From JANPCX01 sp031431125 (GTDB taxonomy: Bacteria > Pseudomonadota > Gammaproteobacteria > Burkholderiales > Burkholderiaceae_C): DNA of 64,000 bases. The DNA is taken from assembly GCA_031431125.1 (NCBI GenBank), contig JANPCX010000025.1, forward strand, positions 1-64,000. Reading direction: 5' to 3'. Positions 35,206-43,401 of the stretch are shown one piece after another; the first letter of the stretch is position 1, and every line of letters begins with the position of its first letter. The position numbers were made by a program, and so were the translations under genes. The notes under the pieces are model-generated. The model saw only the letters and a list, made by a program, of their open reading frames with translations, had not been told where the DNA came from and searched no databases.

Positions 35206-35282
35206 CCAAGGCAAACTTCCAACAAGGCAGGTCCGAGCAAAACATCAACGGGGCTGGCTGTTCAGACTTCAAACACCCGGGA

Positions 35283-36536
35283 TCAGTGCGAATTCTTGGC
35301 GCGCGCCCACAGCGTCGTTAAAGCCACCACCCAAGCGGCCGCTCCTCCGGTGTGGGCCAAAGCGGCCAGCAAGGGCCAGCCCAGCACGACGTTGCTCAAG
35401 CCGCTGAGCAGTTGCCACGACAGCAGACCGATCAACACCCAAGCCCAGCGGCGGTGTTGATCAGCGCCCAAGCGCCACAGTCGCCAAACCAATACCAAGA
35501 CTGCAACCGACAACACCACCGCGCCCAGCCTGTGCACCATGTGGATGGCGGTTAATGCTTCGAATGGAAGGCCGCCACCGGCGCGGGTCATGCCCAACGG
35601 TCGCAGTACCTGGAAGCCGTGCGCCCAGTCCATGGACGGCCACCAGTGGCCTTGGCAGGTGGGGAAGTCAGTGCAGGCCAACACGGCGTAATTGGTGCTG
35701 ACCCAGCCGCCCAAGGTGATTTGCAGCAGGCACAGCACAAACACCACCGCAATGCCGACGCGCAAACCAGATGAGAGGGTGGTGGGTACCGATGACGAGG
35801 CCGCATGGTGCGCCTCGTCATTCCCGCGTGGGTGTGAATTCAAACGGGAGTCCAGATTCGCCCTGGCACTGGATTCCCGCCTTCGCGGGAATGACGGGGT
35901 TGGGCGATCAGCCTCGGGGGGGAAGCCCTTTTGTTGCATGGTGGCACGGGCATAGCCCTCCGCCTGCCATACCAACAACACGAGCAACCCCAAGCCACCC
36001 AACAAATGCAAGGTGACGATGGCGGGATAGAGCTTCATGGTGACGGTAAGTGCACCAAAAGCGCCCTGCAAACACACCCATACAAAAGTGAGCGTGGCCC
36101 ACCACGGCGAGACGGGCCAATCTTTGCGCCGTGAGTGCCACAAAGTCAGCACCATGATCAAGGTAATGAGCGCCCCCACCACCGTGGCGGCGTAGCGGTG
36201 AATCATTTCGATCCATGCCTTTTTGTGCGTGACCGGCCCGGTGGGCATGGCTGTTTGTGCTTCATGAATTTCATCGCGTGCGCCCAAGGGGCTCACGCTG
36301 CCATAACAACCCGGCCAATCGGGGCAACCGAGGCCCGAGTCGGACAGGCGGGTGAAGGCCCCAAACAGCACCAAGTCGAAGGTGAGGAACAAGGTGATCA
36401 ATGTCAGCGCGCGCAGGCGAGCGGCTGGGGGTTTGTTCCGGTGTTGGGCCCAGTACCAGGCCAAGGGGATGAGCACCAAAGCCGCGGCCAAGAGCAGCAG
36501 CTGGCCCAGCGGATCGAGGTCGTAGAGAGAGTTCAT
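35283..36536 (-). CDS. ctaA: Heme A synthase (COX15/CtaA family) with in-frame repeat insertion
   Basis: A 417-residue inner-membrane protein that oxidises heme O to heme A for cytochrome c oxidase. Conserved parts are FGAFTRLSDSGLGCPDWPGC (Cys pair), EMIHRYAA and TLHLLGG in the first half, and TAIHMVHRLGAVVL and LAHTGGAA in the second; these carry the heme-ligand His residues. Between the halves, residues about 215-241 (SFPRRRESSARANLDSRLNS onward) are encoded by a CCCGC-type intergenic repeat read in frame. Its usual neighbours ctaB and sco do not follow; repeat C and hslU do. Confidence 0.92.
   Translation of the reverse strand: MNSLYDLDPLGQLLLLAAALVLIPLAWYWAQHRNKPPAARLRALTLITLFLTFDLVLFGAFTRLSDSGLGCPDWPGCYGSVSPLGARDEIHEAQTAMPTGPVTHKKAWIEMIHRYAATVVGALITLIMVLTLWHSRRKDWPVSPWWATLTFVWVCLQGAFGALTVTMKLYPAIVTLHLLGGLGLLVLLVWQAEGYARATMQQKGFPPEADRPTPSFPRRRESSARANLDSRLNSHPRGNDEAHHAASSSVPTTLSSGLRVGIAVVFVLCLLQITLGGWVSTNYAVLACTDFPTCQGHWWPSMDWAHGFQVLRPLGMTRAGGGLPFEALTAIHMVHRLGAVVLSVAVLVLVWRLWRLGADQHRRWAWVLIGLLSWQLLSGLSNVVLGWPLLAALAHTGGAAAWVVALTTLWARAKNSH
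35816..35897. repeat. CCCGC/GCGGG repeat inserted in frame inside ctaA
   Basis: The right arm GGATTCCCGCCTTCGCGGGA is intact; the left arm (CGTCATTCCCGCG then GTGGGTGTGAATTC) has drifted and lost most of its hairpin. The spacing matches the intergenic copies. Within ctaA it encodes about 26 residues without stop or frameshift, in the loop linking the two four-helix halves. Confidence 0.88.
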
Positions 36537-36548
36537 GGCGGAAGTGAA

Positions 36549-37223
36549 TCAGCGCCCGGCGCGGTCCCACGATGACGAGGCGCGCAACAGCCGTTCGATG
36601 TCGCGTTTGAACTTGGCGGGTTCGGGGTCGACGGGCGTGCGCAGCATCCACGCACCCATCGGGTCGACAAGGTAAATGTGGTCTTGCAACGCTTGGCCGG
36701 AGGCGGGTGCCAACCAAGCCGCCAAAGCGGCCGGCGACACACGCAGCGCCGTGACTTGAGGCGCGGCCGCCACGGCAGCGGCCAATTCGGGGCGCAGCGC
36801 TTGTCCGTCGGTGATGAGCCAAACCTTGTCGACGCGGTCTTTTTCGCGGCCCAAGGTTTCGCGCAATTGGCGCTGCAACAGCAGGTATTTTTCGCAGCGT
36901 GCATCACAGCTGCTGGCCGCCACCACCACCATCAACCATTGCCCCTTGAGGCTGCTGGCGGGAACAAACTGGCCTTGCAAAGTGGTCAGAGCCAGCGCCT
37001 CTGGAATGAAGACACCGGGCGAGATCACTTGGCTGTAGTTGCTGCGGCCATCGGGGCGGATGACGTAGTAGGTGAAATAGGAAGCAATGACAGGCGCGGC
37101 GCACATGAACAGCACCAACAGCATCTTCCAGCGACCTGAACGCGTGCGCGACTGGGACTCCAGCGGTTCTGCGTCGACGCTGTGAACGGTCATGGACAGC
37201 GGGGAGGTGGAATCAGGTTTCAT
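36549..37223 (-). CDS. Membrane-anchored SCO/thioredoxin-like protein of the oxidase cluster
   Basis: About 224 residues. One transmembrane helix (MLLVLFMCAAPVIASYFTYY) precedes a periplasmic thioredoxin-like domain (FVPASSLKGQWLMVVVAASS, then CDARCEKYLLLQRQLRETLG, WLITDGQ, HIYLVDPMGAWML). CDARC is a Cys pair like the copper-binding CxxxC of SCO1 proteins. It lies between surf1 (overlap 11 bases) and ctaA (12 bases), so a role in CuA or heme assembly of cytochrome c oxidase is likely. The start is uncertain (ATG at 37223 or 37193). Confidence 0.75.
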   Translation of the reverse strand: MKPDSTSPLSMTVHSVDAEPLESQSRTRSGRWKMLLVLFMCAAPVIASYFTYYVIRPDGRSNYSQVISPGVFIPEALALTTLQGQFVPASSLKGQWLMVVVAASSCDARCEKYLLLQRQLRETLGREKDRVDKVWLITDGQALRPELAAAVAAAPQVTALRVSPAALAAWLAPASGQALQDHIYLVDPMGAWMLRTPVDPEPAKFKRDIERLLRASSSWDRAGR

Positions 37224-37989
37224 CGTGTGCCGGCTGGTGTGGGTGGCGACGTTTTCGCCACGGTCTGAAGATTTGGAACCAAACATAAAGCCCGGTCAGC
37301 AATGCCGCCAGGGAGAACCATTGGAAAGCGTAGCCATGGTGTTTGTGAACATCCACCGCCGGCGCAGGCCAATCGCGCGACAAACCATCGGGCACGGTTT
37401 GATCACCACGGGTCTGCACCACCGAGTACGGCAACAACGGTAAACCGGACTCCAGCGCATAAGCGGCGACATCCAAATTTTGGCGAATTCGCCCTGTGGA
37501 CGTTGCCTCAAACTCAAACAGCCGTGCGGGCGGCGGGGCCATGAGGCCAGAGACCTGCACAAGCTCAGACGCTGTGGGCACGGCGGGCAAACGCGTGCGG
37601 TCGTTGTTGTCGCGCGGCAACCAGCCTCGTTGGACCAAGATGGCGCGAGGCGGGCCACTGGCTGAATCGAGCAAGAGCGGCGTGAGCACGAAAAACCCCG
37701 GTCGCCCTTTGATTTGCCTGTTCTCCAGAAAGACGGTCGCGTCTGCAATCCACCGACCTTGCAAGCGCACGGGCCGGTGGAAATTGTCCTGTGCTTGGTC
37801 TGTGGTGGTGGGCAGCCCATCCTGTTGCAGGACGGGCCAGCGGCCTCGTTCTTCCAGGGCGTTTTGGAGGCGTGTTTTTTGTTCGGCACGGTCCAGTTGC
37901 CAAACGCCGAGCCGGGCGGTGAGCAATACCATCAGCAAGGTGGCAACCAGCACCACCGCAGCCCGCCACGAAAAGCGGCTGCGTTTCAA
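37213..37989 (-). CDS. surf1: SURF1-family cytochrome oxidase assembly protein
   Basis: A 258-residue protein with a membrane helix at each end (AAVVLVATLLMVLLTARLGV; QWFSLAALLTGLYVWFQIF). WQLDRAEQK, PVRLQGRW, FFVLTPLLL and ILVQRGWLPRD are SURF1 marks. It helps insert heme A into subunit I. The start is TTG at 37989; the next ATG would remove half of the first helix. The downstream SCO-like gene overlaps its 3' end. Confidence 0.92.
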   Translation of the reverse strand: MKRSRFSWRAAVVLVATLLMVLLTARLGVWQLDRAEQKTRLQNALEERGRWPVLQQDGLPTTTDQAQDNFHRPVRLQGRWIADATVFLENRQIKGRPGFFVLTPLLLDSASGPPRAILVQRGWLPRDNNDRTRLPAVPTASELVQVSGLMAPPPARLFEFEATSTGRIRQNLDVAAYALESGLPLLPYSVVQTRGDQTVPDGLSRDWPAPAVDVHKHHGYAFQWFSLAALLTGLYVWFQIFRPWRKRRHPHQPAHDET

Positions 37990-38047
37990 GTTGACACCCC
38001 GAGAAGGGGCACAGGAACGTGCAGCGCTGCGACTTCGCAGACACCAA

Positions 38048-38147
38048 CGTCATTCCCGCGCAGGCGGGATTCCAGTCGGTGCAGACAAACGATGCGGCCG
38101 ATGCACCACGGGGCACTGCCTGGATTCCCGCCTGCGCGGGAATGACG
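38048..38147. repeat. CCCGC/GCGGG paired-hairpin repeat, copy 3
   Basis: Left unit CGTCATTCCCGCGCAGGCGGG and right unit GGATTCCCGCCTGCGCGGGA face each other across about 45 bases. The hairpin loop is GCAG/CTGC here, against GAAG/CTTC in copies 1 and 5. It lies upstream of surf1 and of the divergent DUF2909 gene. Confidence 0.9.
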
Positions 38148-38190
38148 GAGAGTTCCAAGCCGTGATGTCGATGGGCCGATAATGCAAGCC

Positions 38191-38409
38191 ATGAAAATTC
38201 TCATCGCCATCGCCTTCGTTGGAATTCTGGGTGCCCTGCTCTTTGCTGGCATCTCCATGGTGCGTGACGGCCGCGATGGAAAGCCAAAAACCAAACGCAT
38301 GGCCAACGCACTGGCGTGGCGTGTCGGCATTTCAGTGTTGCTGTTCATCGCGATTTTGCTCAGCTACCACATGGGGTGGATCAAACCAACAGGCTTGCCC
38401 ACCGCCTGA
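38191..38409 (+). CDS. Twin transmembrane protein (DUF2909)
   Basis: A 72-residue protein with two membrane helices (MKILIAIAFVGILGALLFAG and ISVLLFIAILLSYHMGW) joined by a basic loop (RDGRDGKPKTKRM). It matches the DUF2909 family found in betaproteobacterial oxidase clusters. A first ATG lies three codons upstream. It is on the strand opposite the oxidase genes and ends at a shared bidirectional terminator with ctaE. Molecular role unknown. Confidence 0.8.
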   Translation: MKILIAIAFVGILGALLFAGISMVRDGRDGKPKTKRMANALAWRVGISVLLFIAILLSYHMGWIKPTGLPTA

Positions 38410-38431
38410 CCGGATCTTCTTGAAGAAAAAA

Positions 38432-38460
38432 GGCCGCTGTACCAGCGGCCTTTGTTTTTT
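38432..38460. terminator. Bidirectional intrinsic terminator
   Basis: GGCCGCT at 38432-38438 pairs with AGCGGCC at 38444-38450 around a five-base loop, followed by TTTGTTTTTT on the plus strand. On the minus strand the stem is followed by TTTTTTC. It sits between the convergent DUF2909 and ctaE genes and can serve both. Confidence 0.9.
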
Positions 38461-38472
38461 CATCCGAAAGAC

Positions 38473-39369
38473 TCAAGTCCAATAGACCACCACATACAGA
38501 CCGAGCCACACCACGTCCACAAAGTGCCAGTACCAGGCCGCTCCCTCAAAACCAAAGTGACGCTTTGGTGTGAAATGACCTTTTTGCAGGCGCAAGGTGA
38601 TGAAGAGCAACATCAGCATGCCCACGAACACATGGAAGCCGTGGAAGCCGGTGAGCATGAAGAAGGTGGAGCCGAAGATGCCGGAGCTGAGTTTGAGGTT
38701 CAGGTCGGTGTAGGCATGGTAGTACTCATAAGCTTGCACGCCCAAGAAGGTGGCGCCCAACAAGACGGTGAGCCACATGAAGGCAATGCATTTGCCGCGC
38801 TGGTCGGCGATCAAGGCATGGTGGGCGATGGTCAGCGTCACGCCCGAGGTCAACAACAAAGCCGTATTGATGGTGGGCAACCAGAACGGGCCCACGGTCG
38901 TGAAGGGGTCGGTGATGCCAGCAGGTGAAGCGGTGGCACCGGCTTGCACGCTGGGCCAGACCGCTTTGAAGTCGGGCCACAAAACCGCGTTGTCCAAGCT
39001 GCCCAGGTTGGGCACGGCATGCAAACGCACCCAGTACAAGGCACCAAAAAATGCGGCGAAGAACATCACTTCGGAGAAGATGAACCAGCTCATGCTCCAG
39101 CGGAAGGAGACGTCAATGCGGTCGCTGTACATGCCGCTTTCGCTTTCACGAATGGCGGTGCTGAACCAATTGAAAACCACGACCGCCCAAATAGCCAAGC
39201 CTGCCGCGAGCGAGTAAGCACCCCAGCCATGGCCATTGACCCACTGGCCCGCACCGAAGAAAACGAAGAACAAGCCAATGGCCGTCAACACCGGATAGGC
39301 CGAAGGCCCCGGAACGAAGTAATAGGGCGTTTGCCCGCGTGTTTGTCCATGTGTTGCTGCTGCCGACAT
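38473..39369 (-). CDS. ctaE: Cytochrome c oxidase subunit III
   Basis: A 298-residue inner-membrane subunit with about seven helices. MSWFIFSEVMFFAAFFGALYW (with the conserved SEVMFF Glu), LLLTSGVTLTIAHHAL, GFHGFHVFVGMLML and WYWHFVDVVWLGLYVVVYW are diagnostic. It supports proton uptake and stability of subunit I. Last structural gene of the leftward block; 91 bases separate it from the DUF2970 gene. Confidence 0.97.
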   Translation of the reverse strand: MSAAATHGQTRGQTPYYFVPGPSAYPVLTAIGLFFVFFGAGQWVNGHGWGAYSLAAGLAIWAVVVFNWFSTAIRESESGMYSDRIDVSFRWSMSWFIFSEVMFFAAFFGALYWVRLHAVPNLGSLDNAVLWPDFKAVWPSVQAGATASPAGITDPFTTVGPFWLPTINTALLLTSGVTLTIAHHALIADQRGKCIAFMWLTVLLGATFLGVQAYEYYHAYTDLNLKLSSGIFGSTFFMLTGFHGFHVFVGMLMLLFITLRLQKGHFTPKRHFGFEGAAWYWHFVDVVWLGLYVVVYWT

Positions 39370-39460
39370 GCTTTTCTCCTGACGCTTTTACAAACTCAAA
39401 TTCACAAACCGCAACCAGCCAAGGACTGGCGCAGGTTCAACCAATCCAACTTCGCGACGC

Positions 39461-39700
39461 TCACTGCGCCACCCCACTGCTGAGAACCCAATTCACCAGG
39501 CCGAGCAATACGGCAATGAAGATCAGCGCCCCCAGCACACCGCCGATCACCACATGCACCGGGTTGAGCTCGGTGATGTCTTTTTCATAGCCACTGCTTT
39601 TGCGCACACCGAAAAAAGACCACGCCACGGCGCGCATGGTTTGCAAGAAGGAGCCCTTGCGCTGTACAGCGGCCTTGAGGTCGTCGCCCGCGGAGTTCAT
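39461..39700 (-). CDS. DUF2970 small membrane protein
   Basis: A 79-residue protein. The first half is soluble (LKAAVQRKGSFLQTMRAVAW, with FFGVRKSSGYEKD typical of DUF2970); the second half is one hydrophobic helix (VHVVIGGVLGALIFIAVLLG). Its ATG overlaps the ctaG stop by four bases, so it is coupled to ctaG. Probably an accessory factor of cytochrome c oxidase biogenesis; no activity is known to me. Confidence 0.85.
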   Translation of the reverse strand: MNSAGDDLKAAVQRKGSFLQTMRAVAWSFFGVRKSSGYEKDITELNPVHVVIGGVLGALIFIAVLLGLVNWVLSSGVAQ

Positions 39701-40326
39701 ATCCTGGGTTCCGGCGTGTTCAACTGAGCCTGTGGCGCCGCAGGCACCTTGCCGCCCACCTCAAAGAAGGTATAGGACAAGGTGATGGTTTTGACGTCCT
39801 TGGGCAGTTTGGGGTCGATCACAAAAACGACGGGCCAGCTTTTCTTTTCGCCGGCTTGCAGGGTGTATTCGTTGAAACAAAAACACTCCAGCTTGTTGAA
39901 ATGCGGCATGGCCTGCTGCGGCGCATAACTGGGGATGGCCTGTGCGGCCATGGTGCGGTTTTGTATGTTTTGGAACTCATACATGACCGTGACCATTTCG
40001 CCAGGGTGCACTTCAACACTGCGCTGCGCTGGCTTGAAGTCCCAGGGGCCGCGGGCGTTGGCGTCGAACTCCACCGTGATGGTGCGGCTGCGGTCGATTT
40101 GTGTGTTGGCGCGGGCCTTGTCTGCCGAACCCGCATTCGAGACGCGCTGCTCGGCCACCGACAGAATGTTGATGCCCAATGCATTACAAATCGCCCGGTA
40201 CATCGGCACGAGGGCGTATCCAAAGCCAAACATCAGCGCCGCAACCACCACCAACTTGCCGACCATGCGGGTGTTGTCGGCGGCCAGCAGGCGCTGCGCC
40301 GGGCTTGGAGTTTTTGCGTCAGACAC
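39697..40326 (-). CDS. ctaG: Cytochrome c oxidase assembly protein CtaG/Cox11
   Basis: A 209-residue copper chaperone that builds the CuB site of subunit I. A single N-terminal membrane helix (LVVVAALMFGFGYALVPMYR, including the YALVPMY family motif) anchors a periplasmic Ig-like domain. The copper ligands lie in KLECFCFNEYTL (CFCF motif). FVIDPKLPKDVKTITLSYTFF ends the domain. It follows the 37-residue gene by three bases. Confidence 0.95.
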   Translation of the reverse strand: MSDAKTPSPAQRLLAADNTRMVGKLVVVAALMFGFGYALVPMYRAICNALGINILSVAEQRVSNAGSADKARANTQIDRSRTITVEFDANARGPWDFKPAQRSVEVHPGEMVTVMYEFQNIQNRTMAAQAIPSYAPQQAMPHFNKLECFCFNEYTLQAGEKKSWPVVFVIDPKLPKDVKTITLSYTFFEVGGKVPAAPQAQLNTPEPRI

Positions 40327-40329
40327 CGT

Positions 40330-40443
40330 TCAGATCCCGAACAAGGCCGCTTTGGTGACAAAACCAATTAGAAACATCGCCGCCACCGACGCCAGGATCA
40401 GCGCGAGGCGAAGGTTTTGGCGTTTCTTTTCTGGCGGCAGCAT
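40330..40443 (-). CDS. Cytochrome oxidase small assembly protein (37 residues)
   Basis: Reading leftward from the ATG at 40443 gives MLPPEKKRQNLRLALILASV, then AAMFLIGFVTKAALFGI and a TGA stop: a basic head and one membrane helix. It fills the gap between ctaD and ctaG on the same strand, three bases before ctaG. Betaproteobacterial oxidase operons carry a small one-helix gene in exactly this place. Its size and position make it easy to miss in automatic annotation. Confidence 0.82.
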   Translation of the reverse strand: MLPPEKKRQNLRLALILASVAAMFLIGFVTKAALFGI

Positions 40444-40466
40444 GGTGTGGTCTCGTTCGGCCGACT

Positions 40467-42086
40467 TCAACCGATCACGCGGGTGGCGTTGGCATTGAGT
40501 TTGGGCGGCGTTTCAAAGGTGTGGAAGGGCGCAGGTGATGGCACTTCCCATTCCAGGCCTTCTGCACCATCCCAAGGTTTTTGTGGTGCCGGTTCGCCCT
40601 TGCCCATCATGGCGGGCAATACAACGAAGAAGAAGAAATACACCTGCATCAAGCCGAATCCCAAAGCGCCGATGGACGCCACCATGTTTAAGTCAGCGAA
40701 CTGCATGGGGTAGTCGGCATAACGACGTGGCATACCGGCCAAGCCCAAGAAGTGCATCGGGAAAAAGGTGACGTTGAAGAAAATCAACGAGCCCCAGAAG
40801 TGAATCTTGCCGCGGGTTTCGCTGTACATCACACCGGTCCACTTGGGGGCCCAGTAGTAATAACCAGCGAACATGCCATAGAGCGACCCGGCGACCAGCA
40901 CATAGTGGAAGTGGGCCACGACGTAGTAGGTGTCTTGCAGCTGAATGTCGATCGGTGCCACAGACAAAATCAAGCCGGTGAAGCCGCCCATGGTGAACAC
41001 GAAGATGAAACCCACTGCAAACAGCATGGGGGTTTCAAACGTCATGGAGCCGCGCCACATGGTGGCGATCCAGTTGAACACCTTCACGCCCGTGGGAATG
41101 GCGATCAACATGGTGGCGTACATGAAGAAGAGCTGGCCCGTCACCGGCATGCCGGTGGTGAACATGTGGTGGGCCCAGACGATGAAGGACAAGATGGCAA
41201 TCGACGAGGTCGCGTACACCATGGAGGTGTAGCCGAAGAGCTTCTTGCGTGCGAAGGCGGGAATGATGGCGCTGACGATGCCGAAGGCCGGCAAAATCAT
41301 GATGTAAACCTCGGGGTGGCCGAAGAACCAGAAGATGTGCTGGTACATCACCGGGTCACCGCCGCCCGCGGGGTTGAAGAAACTGGTGCCGAAGTGGCGG
41401 TCGGTCAGCGTCATGGTGATGGCACCGGCCAGCACAGGCATCACGGCGATCAGCAGGTAAGCGGTGATGAGCCAGGTCCAGCAAAAGAGCGGCATTTTCA
41501 TCAGCGTCATGCCAGGAGCGCGCATGTTGAGGATGGTGACGATGATGTTGATGGAACCCATGATGGAGCTCGCGCCCAAGAGGTGCATGGCAAAAATGCC
41601 GGCATCCATCGACGGGCCCATTTGCAGGGTCAGCGGTGCGTAGAGCGTCCAGCCCGCAGCCGGGGCGCCGCCTGGCATGAAGAAAGACGACACCAGCATG
41701 ATGGCCGCGGGGATCATCAGCCAGAAGCTGAAGTTGTTCATGCGGGCAAAAGCCATGTCGGCCGCGCCAATTTGCAGCGGAATCATCCAGTTCGCAAAAC
41801 CCACAAAGGCCGGCATGATGGCGCCGAACACCATGATGAGGCCGTGCATGGTGGTGAGTTGGTTGAAGAGCTGCGGGTTTACAAACTGCAAGCCAGGCTG
41901 GAAGAGCTCAGCCCGGATGCCCAGGGCCAAGACGCCGCCGATCATCAACATGCTGAAGGCGAACAACAAATACAAGGTGCCAATGTCTTTGTGGTTGGTC
42001 GCATAGACCCAACGACGCCAGCCGTGGGGATGGTCGTGCGAGTGGTCGTGGGCGGCGTCACCGTGGTGGTCAAGTACTGCGCTCAT
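40467..42086 (-). CDS. ctaD: Cytochrome c oxidase subunit I
   Basis: A 539-residue aa3-type catalytic subunit with twelve helices. Heme a and a3-CuB ligands lie in TMHGLIMVFG, FWFFGHPEVYIMILPAFGI (His-Pro-Glu-Val-Tyr with the cross-linked Tyr), AHHMFTTGM and VVAHFHYVLVAGS. The long K and D channel residues are as usual for type A oxidases. An N-terminal His-rich tail (DHHGDAAHDHSHDHPHGW) precedes the first helix. 46 bases downstream of ctaC. Confidence 0.98.
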   Translation of the reverse strand: MSAVLDHHGDAAHDHSHDHPHGWRRWVYATNHKDIGTLYLLFAFSMLMIGGVLALGIRAELFQPGLQFVNPQLFNQLTTMHGLIMVFGAIMPAFVGFANWMIPLQIGAADMAFARMNNFSFWLMIPAAIMLVSSFFMPGGAPAAGWTLYAPLTLQMGPSMDAGIFAMHLLGASSIMGSINIIVTILNMRAPGMTLMKMPLFCWTWLITAYLLIAVMPVLAGAITMTLTDRHFGTSFFNPAGGGDPVMYQHIFWFFGHPEVYIMILPAFGIVSAIIPAFARKKLFGYTSMVYATSSIAILSFIVWAHHMFTTGMPVTGQLFFMYATMLIAIPTGVKVFNWIATMWRGSMTFETPMLFAVGFIFVFTMGGFTGLILSVAPIDIQLQDTYYVVAHFHYVLVAGSLYGMFAGYYYWAPKWTGVMYSETRGKIHFWGSLIFFNVTFFPMHFLGLAGMPRRYADYPMQFADLNMVASIGALGFGLMQVYFFFFVVLPAMMGKGEPAPQKPWDGAEGLEWEVPSPAPFHTFETPPKLNANATRVIG

Positions 42087-42132
42087 GGTGTGTCCTTAGG
42101 GCGTCAAATCAAGGTGAATCAGTGGAGGCGGC

Positions 42133-43356
42133 TCAAGGCGCCTTGCGGGCAGCAACGATCTCGGCAGGCTGAACGACCTTGCCCGTGTTGTTGCTCCACG
42201 AATTTTTGGTGTAGGTGACAACGGCTGCAATTTCGGTGTCGGACAACTGTTTCCACGCAGGCATGGCACCACCGGCTGCGCCGTTGAGCAGAATCTGAAT
42301 TTGTTTGGCGGGATCGTTCAGCACGATGGCGCTGCCATCCAAGGCTTTGATCGGACCCGCGCCTTTGCCGCTGGCTTGGTGGCAAGCTGCGCAGTTGGCG
42401 CTGTAGACCTTTTCACCACGGGCTTTCAAATCAGCCAGCTCCCATACCTTGCTGGGATCGTCGGCTTTGGCGGCCATGGCTTTTTTCTGCTCGCCCACCC
42501 AAGCGCTGTACTGCTCGGCAGTCACCACCTTGACGTGGATGGGCATGTAGGCGTGTTCTTTGCCGCACAACTCGGCGCACTGGCCGTAGAAGTCGCCGGT
42601 TTTTTCAGCGCGGAACCAGGTGTCGCGCACAAAACCAGGAATCGCGTCTTGTTTGACGCCAAAGGCCGGCACCATCCAAGCGTGAATCACGTCATTGGCG
42701 GTGGTGATGATGCGGATTTTTTTATCGACCGGCACCACCAGCGGGTTGTCCACTTTGAGCAGGTAGTTGTCGATGGCGGGGGGTTTTCCGCTGTCGGACA
42801 TGGCGCGGTGGGTGGCGTCCAGCGTGGACAAAAAGCCTATGCCTTCGCCTTCACCTTTGAGGTAGTCATAACCCCATTTCCACTGGATGCCGGTGGCCTT
42901 GATGGTGATGTCAGAGGAGCTGGTGTCCTTCATGGCCACCACCACCTTGGTGGCTGGTAGGGCCATGCCAATGACGATGAAAAACGGGATCACCGTCCAA
43001 GCAATTTCAACGCCCACGCTCTCGTGGAAGTTGGCGGCTTTGGCGCCTTTTGATTTGCGGTGTTTGAAAATGGAATAGAACATGACGCCAAACACGGCCA
43101 AAAAAATCACCGTGCAAACCACCAGCATGAACCAGTGCAACCATTGCTGGTCGGCAGCGATTTGGGTCACGGCGGGGTGCAGGTCCAACTGATTCACCGC
43201 CGGACCGCCTGGCAAGTCACCCACAGCCAAGGCGGCTGGCGTCACCAAACTGGTGGCAGCGACCGCCAACGCAGCCAGTCGGCTGGCGATTGGGGAGACC
43301 GCTCCCGGGGACAGGTGCAACCCGTGGCTGCTCGTTTGCTTTGTCGTCATCGTCAT
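42133..43356 (-). CDS. ctaC: Cytochrome c oxidase subunit II with fused cytochrome c domain
   Basis: A 407-residue subunit. A signal peptide and two transmembrane helices precede the CuA domain, with ligands in VIHAWMVPAFGVKQD and YGQCAELCGKEHAYMPIHV (Cys-x3-Cys-x3-His-x2-Met). The C-terminal 100 residues are a class I cytochrome c with CAACHQASG and a Met ligand near GGAMPAWK, as in caa3-type fusions. The ATG at 43356 has GAGG eight bases upstream; a second ATG follows two codons on. Confidence 0.96.
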   Translation of the reverse strand: MTMTTKQTSSHGLHLSPGAVSPIASRLAALAVAATSLVTPAALAVGDLPGGPAVNQLDLHPAVTQIAADQQWLHWFMLVVCTVIFLAVFGVMFYSIFKHRKSKGAKAANFHESVGVEIAWTVIPFFIVIGMALPATKVVVAMKDTSSSDITIKATGIQWKWGYDYLKGEGEGIGFLSTLDATHRAMSDSGKPPAIDNYLLKVDNPLVVPVDKKIRIITTANDVIHAWMVPAFGVKQDAIPGFVRDTWFRAEKTGDFYGQCAELCGKEHAYMPIHVKVVTAEQYSAWVGEQKKAMAAKADDPSKVWELADLKARGEKVYSANCAACHQASGKGAGPIKALDGSAIVLNDPAKQIQILLNGAAGGAMPAWKQLSDTEIAAVVTYTKNSWSNNTGKVVQPAEIVAARKAP

Positions 43357-43401
43357 CACTTCTGCCTCAAGTTCAAACTCAATATGTCACCGTCCGGTCA
43401 T

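Noticed and set aside
40752..42218. 488-residue open frame antisense to ctaD
   Set aside because: Opposes a highly conserved gene; its His/Glu/Gly-rich translation reflects the complement of membrane-helix codons.
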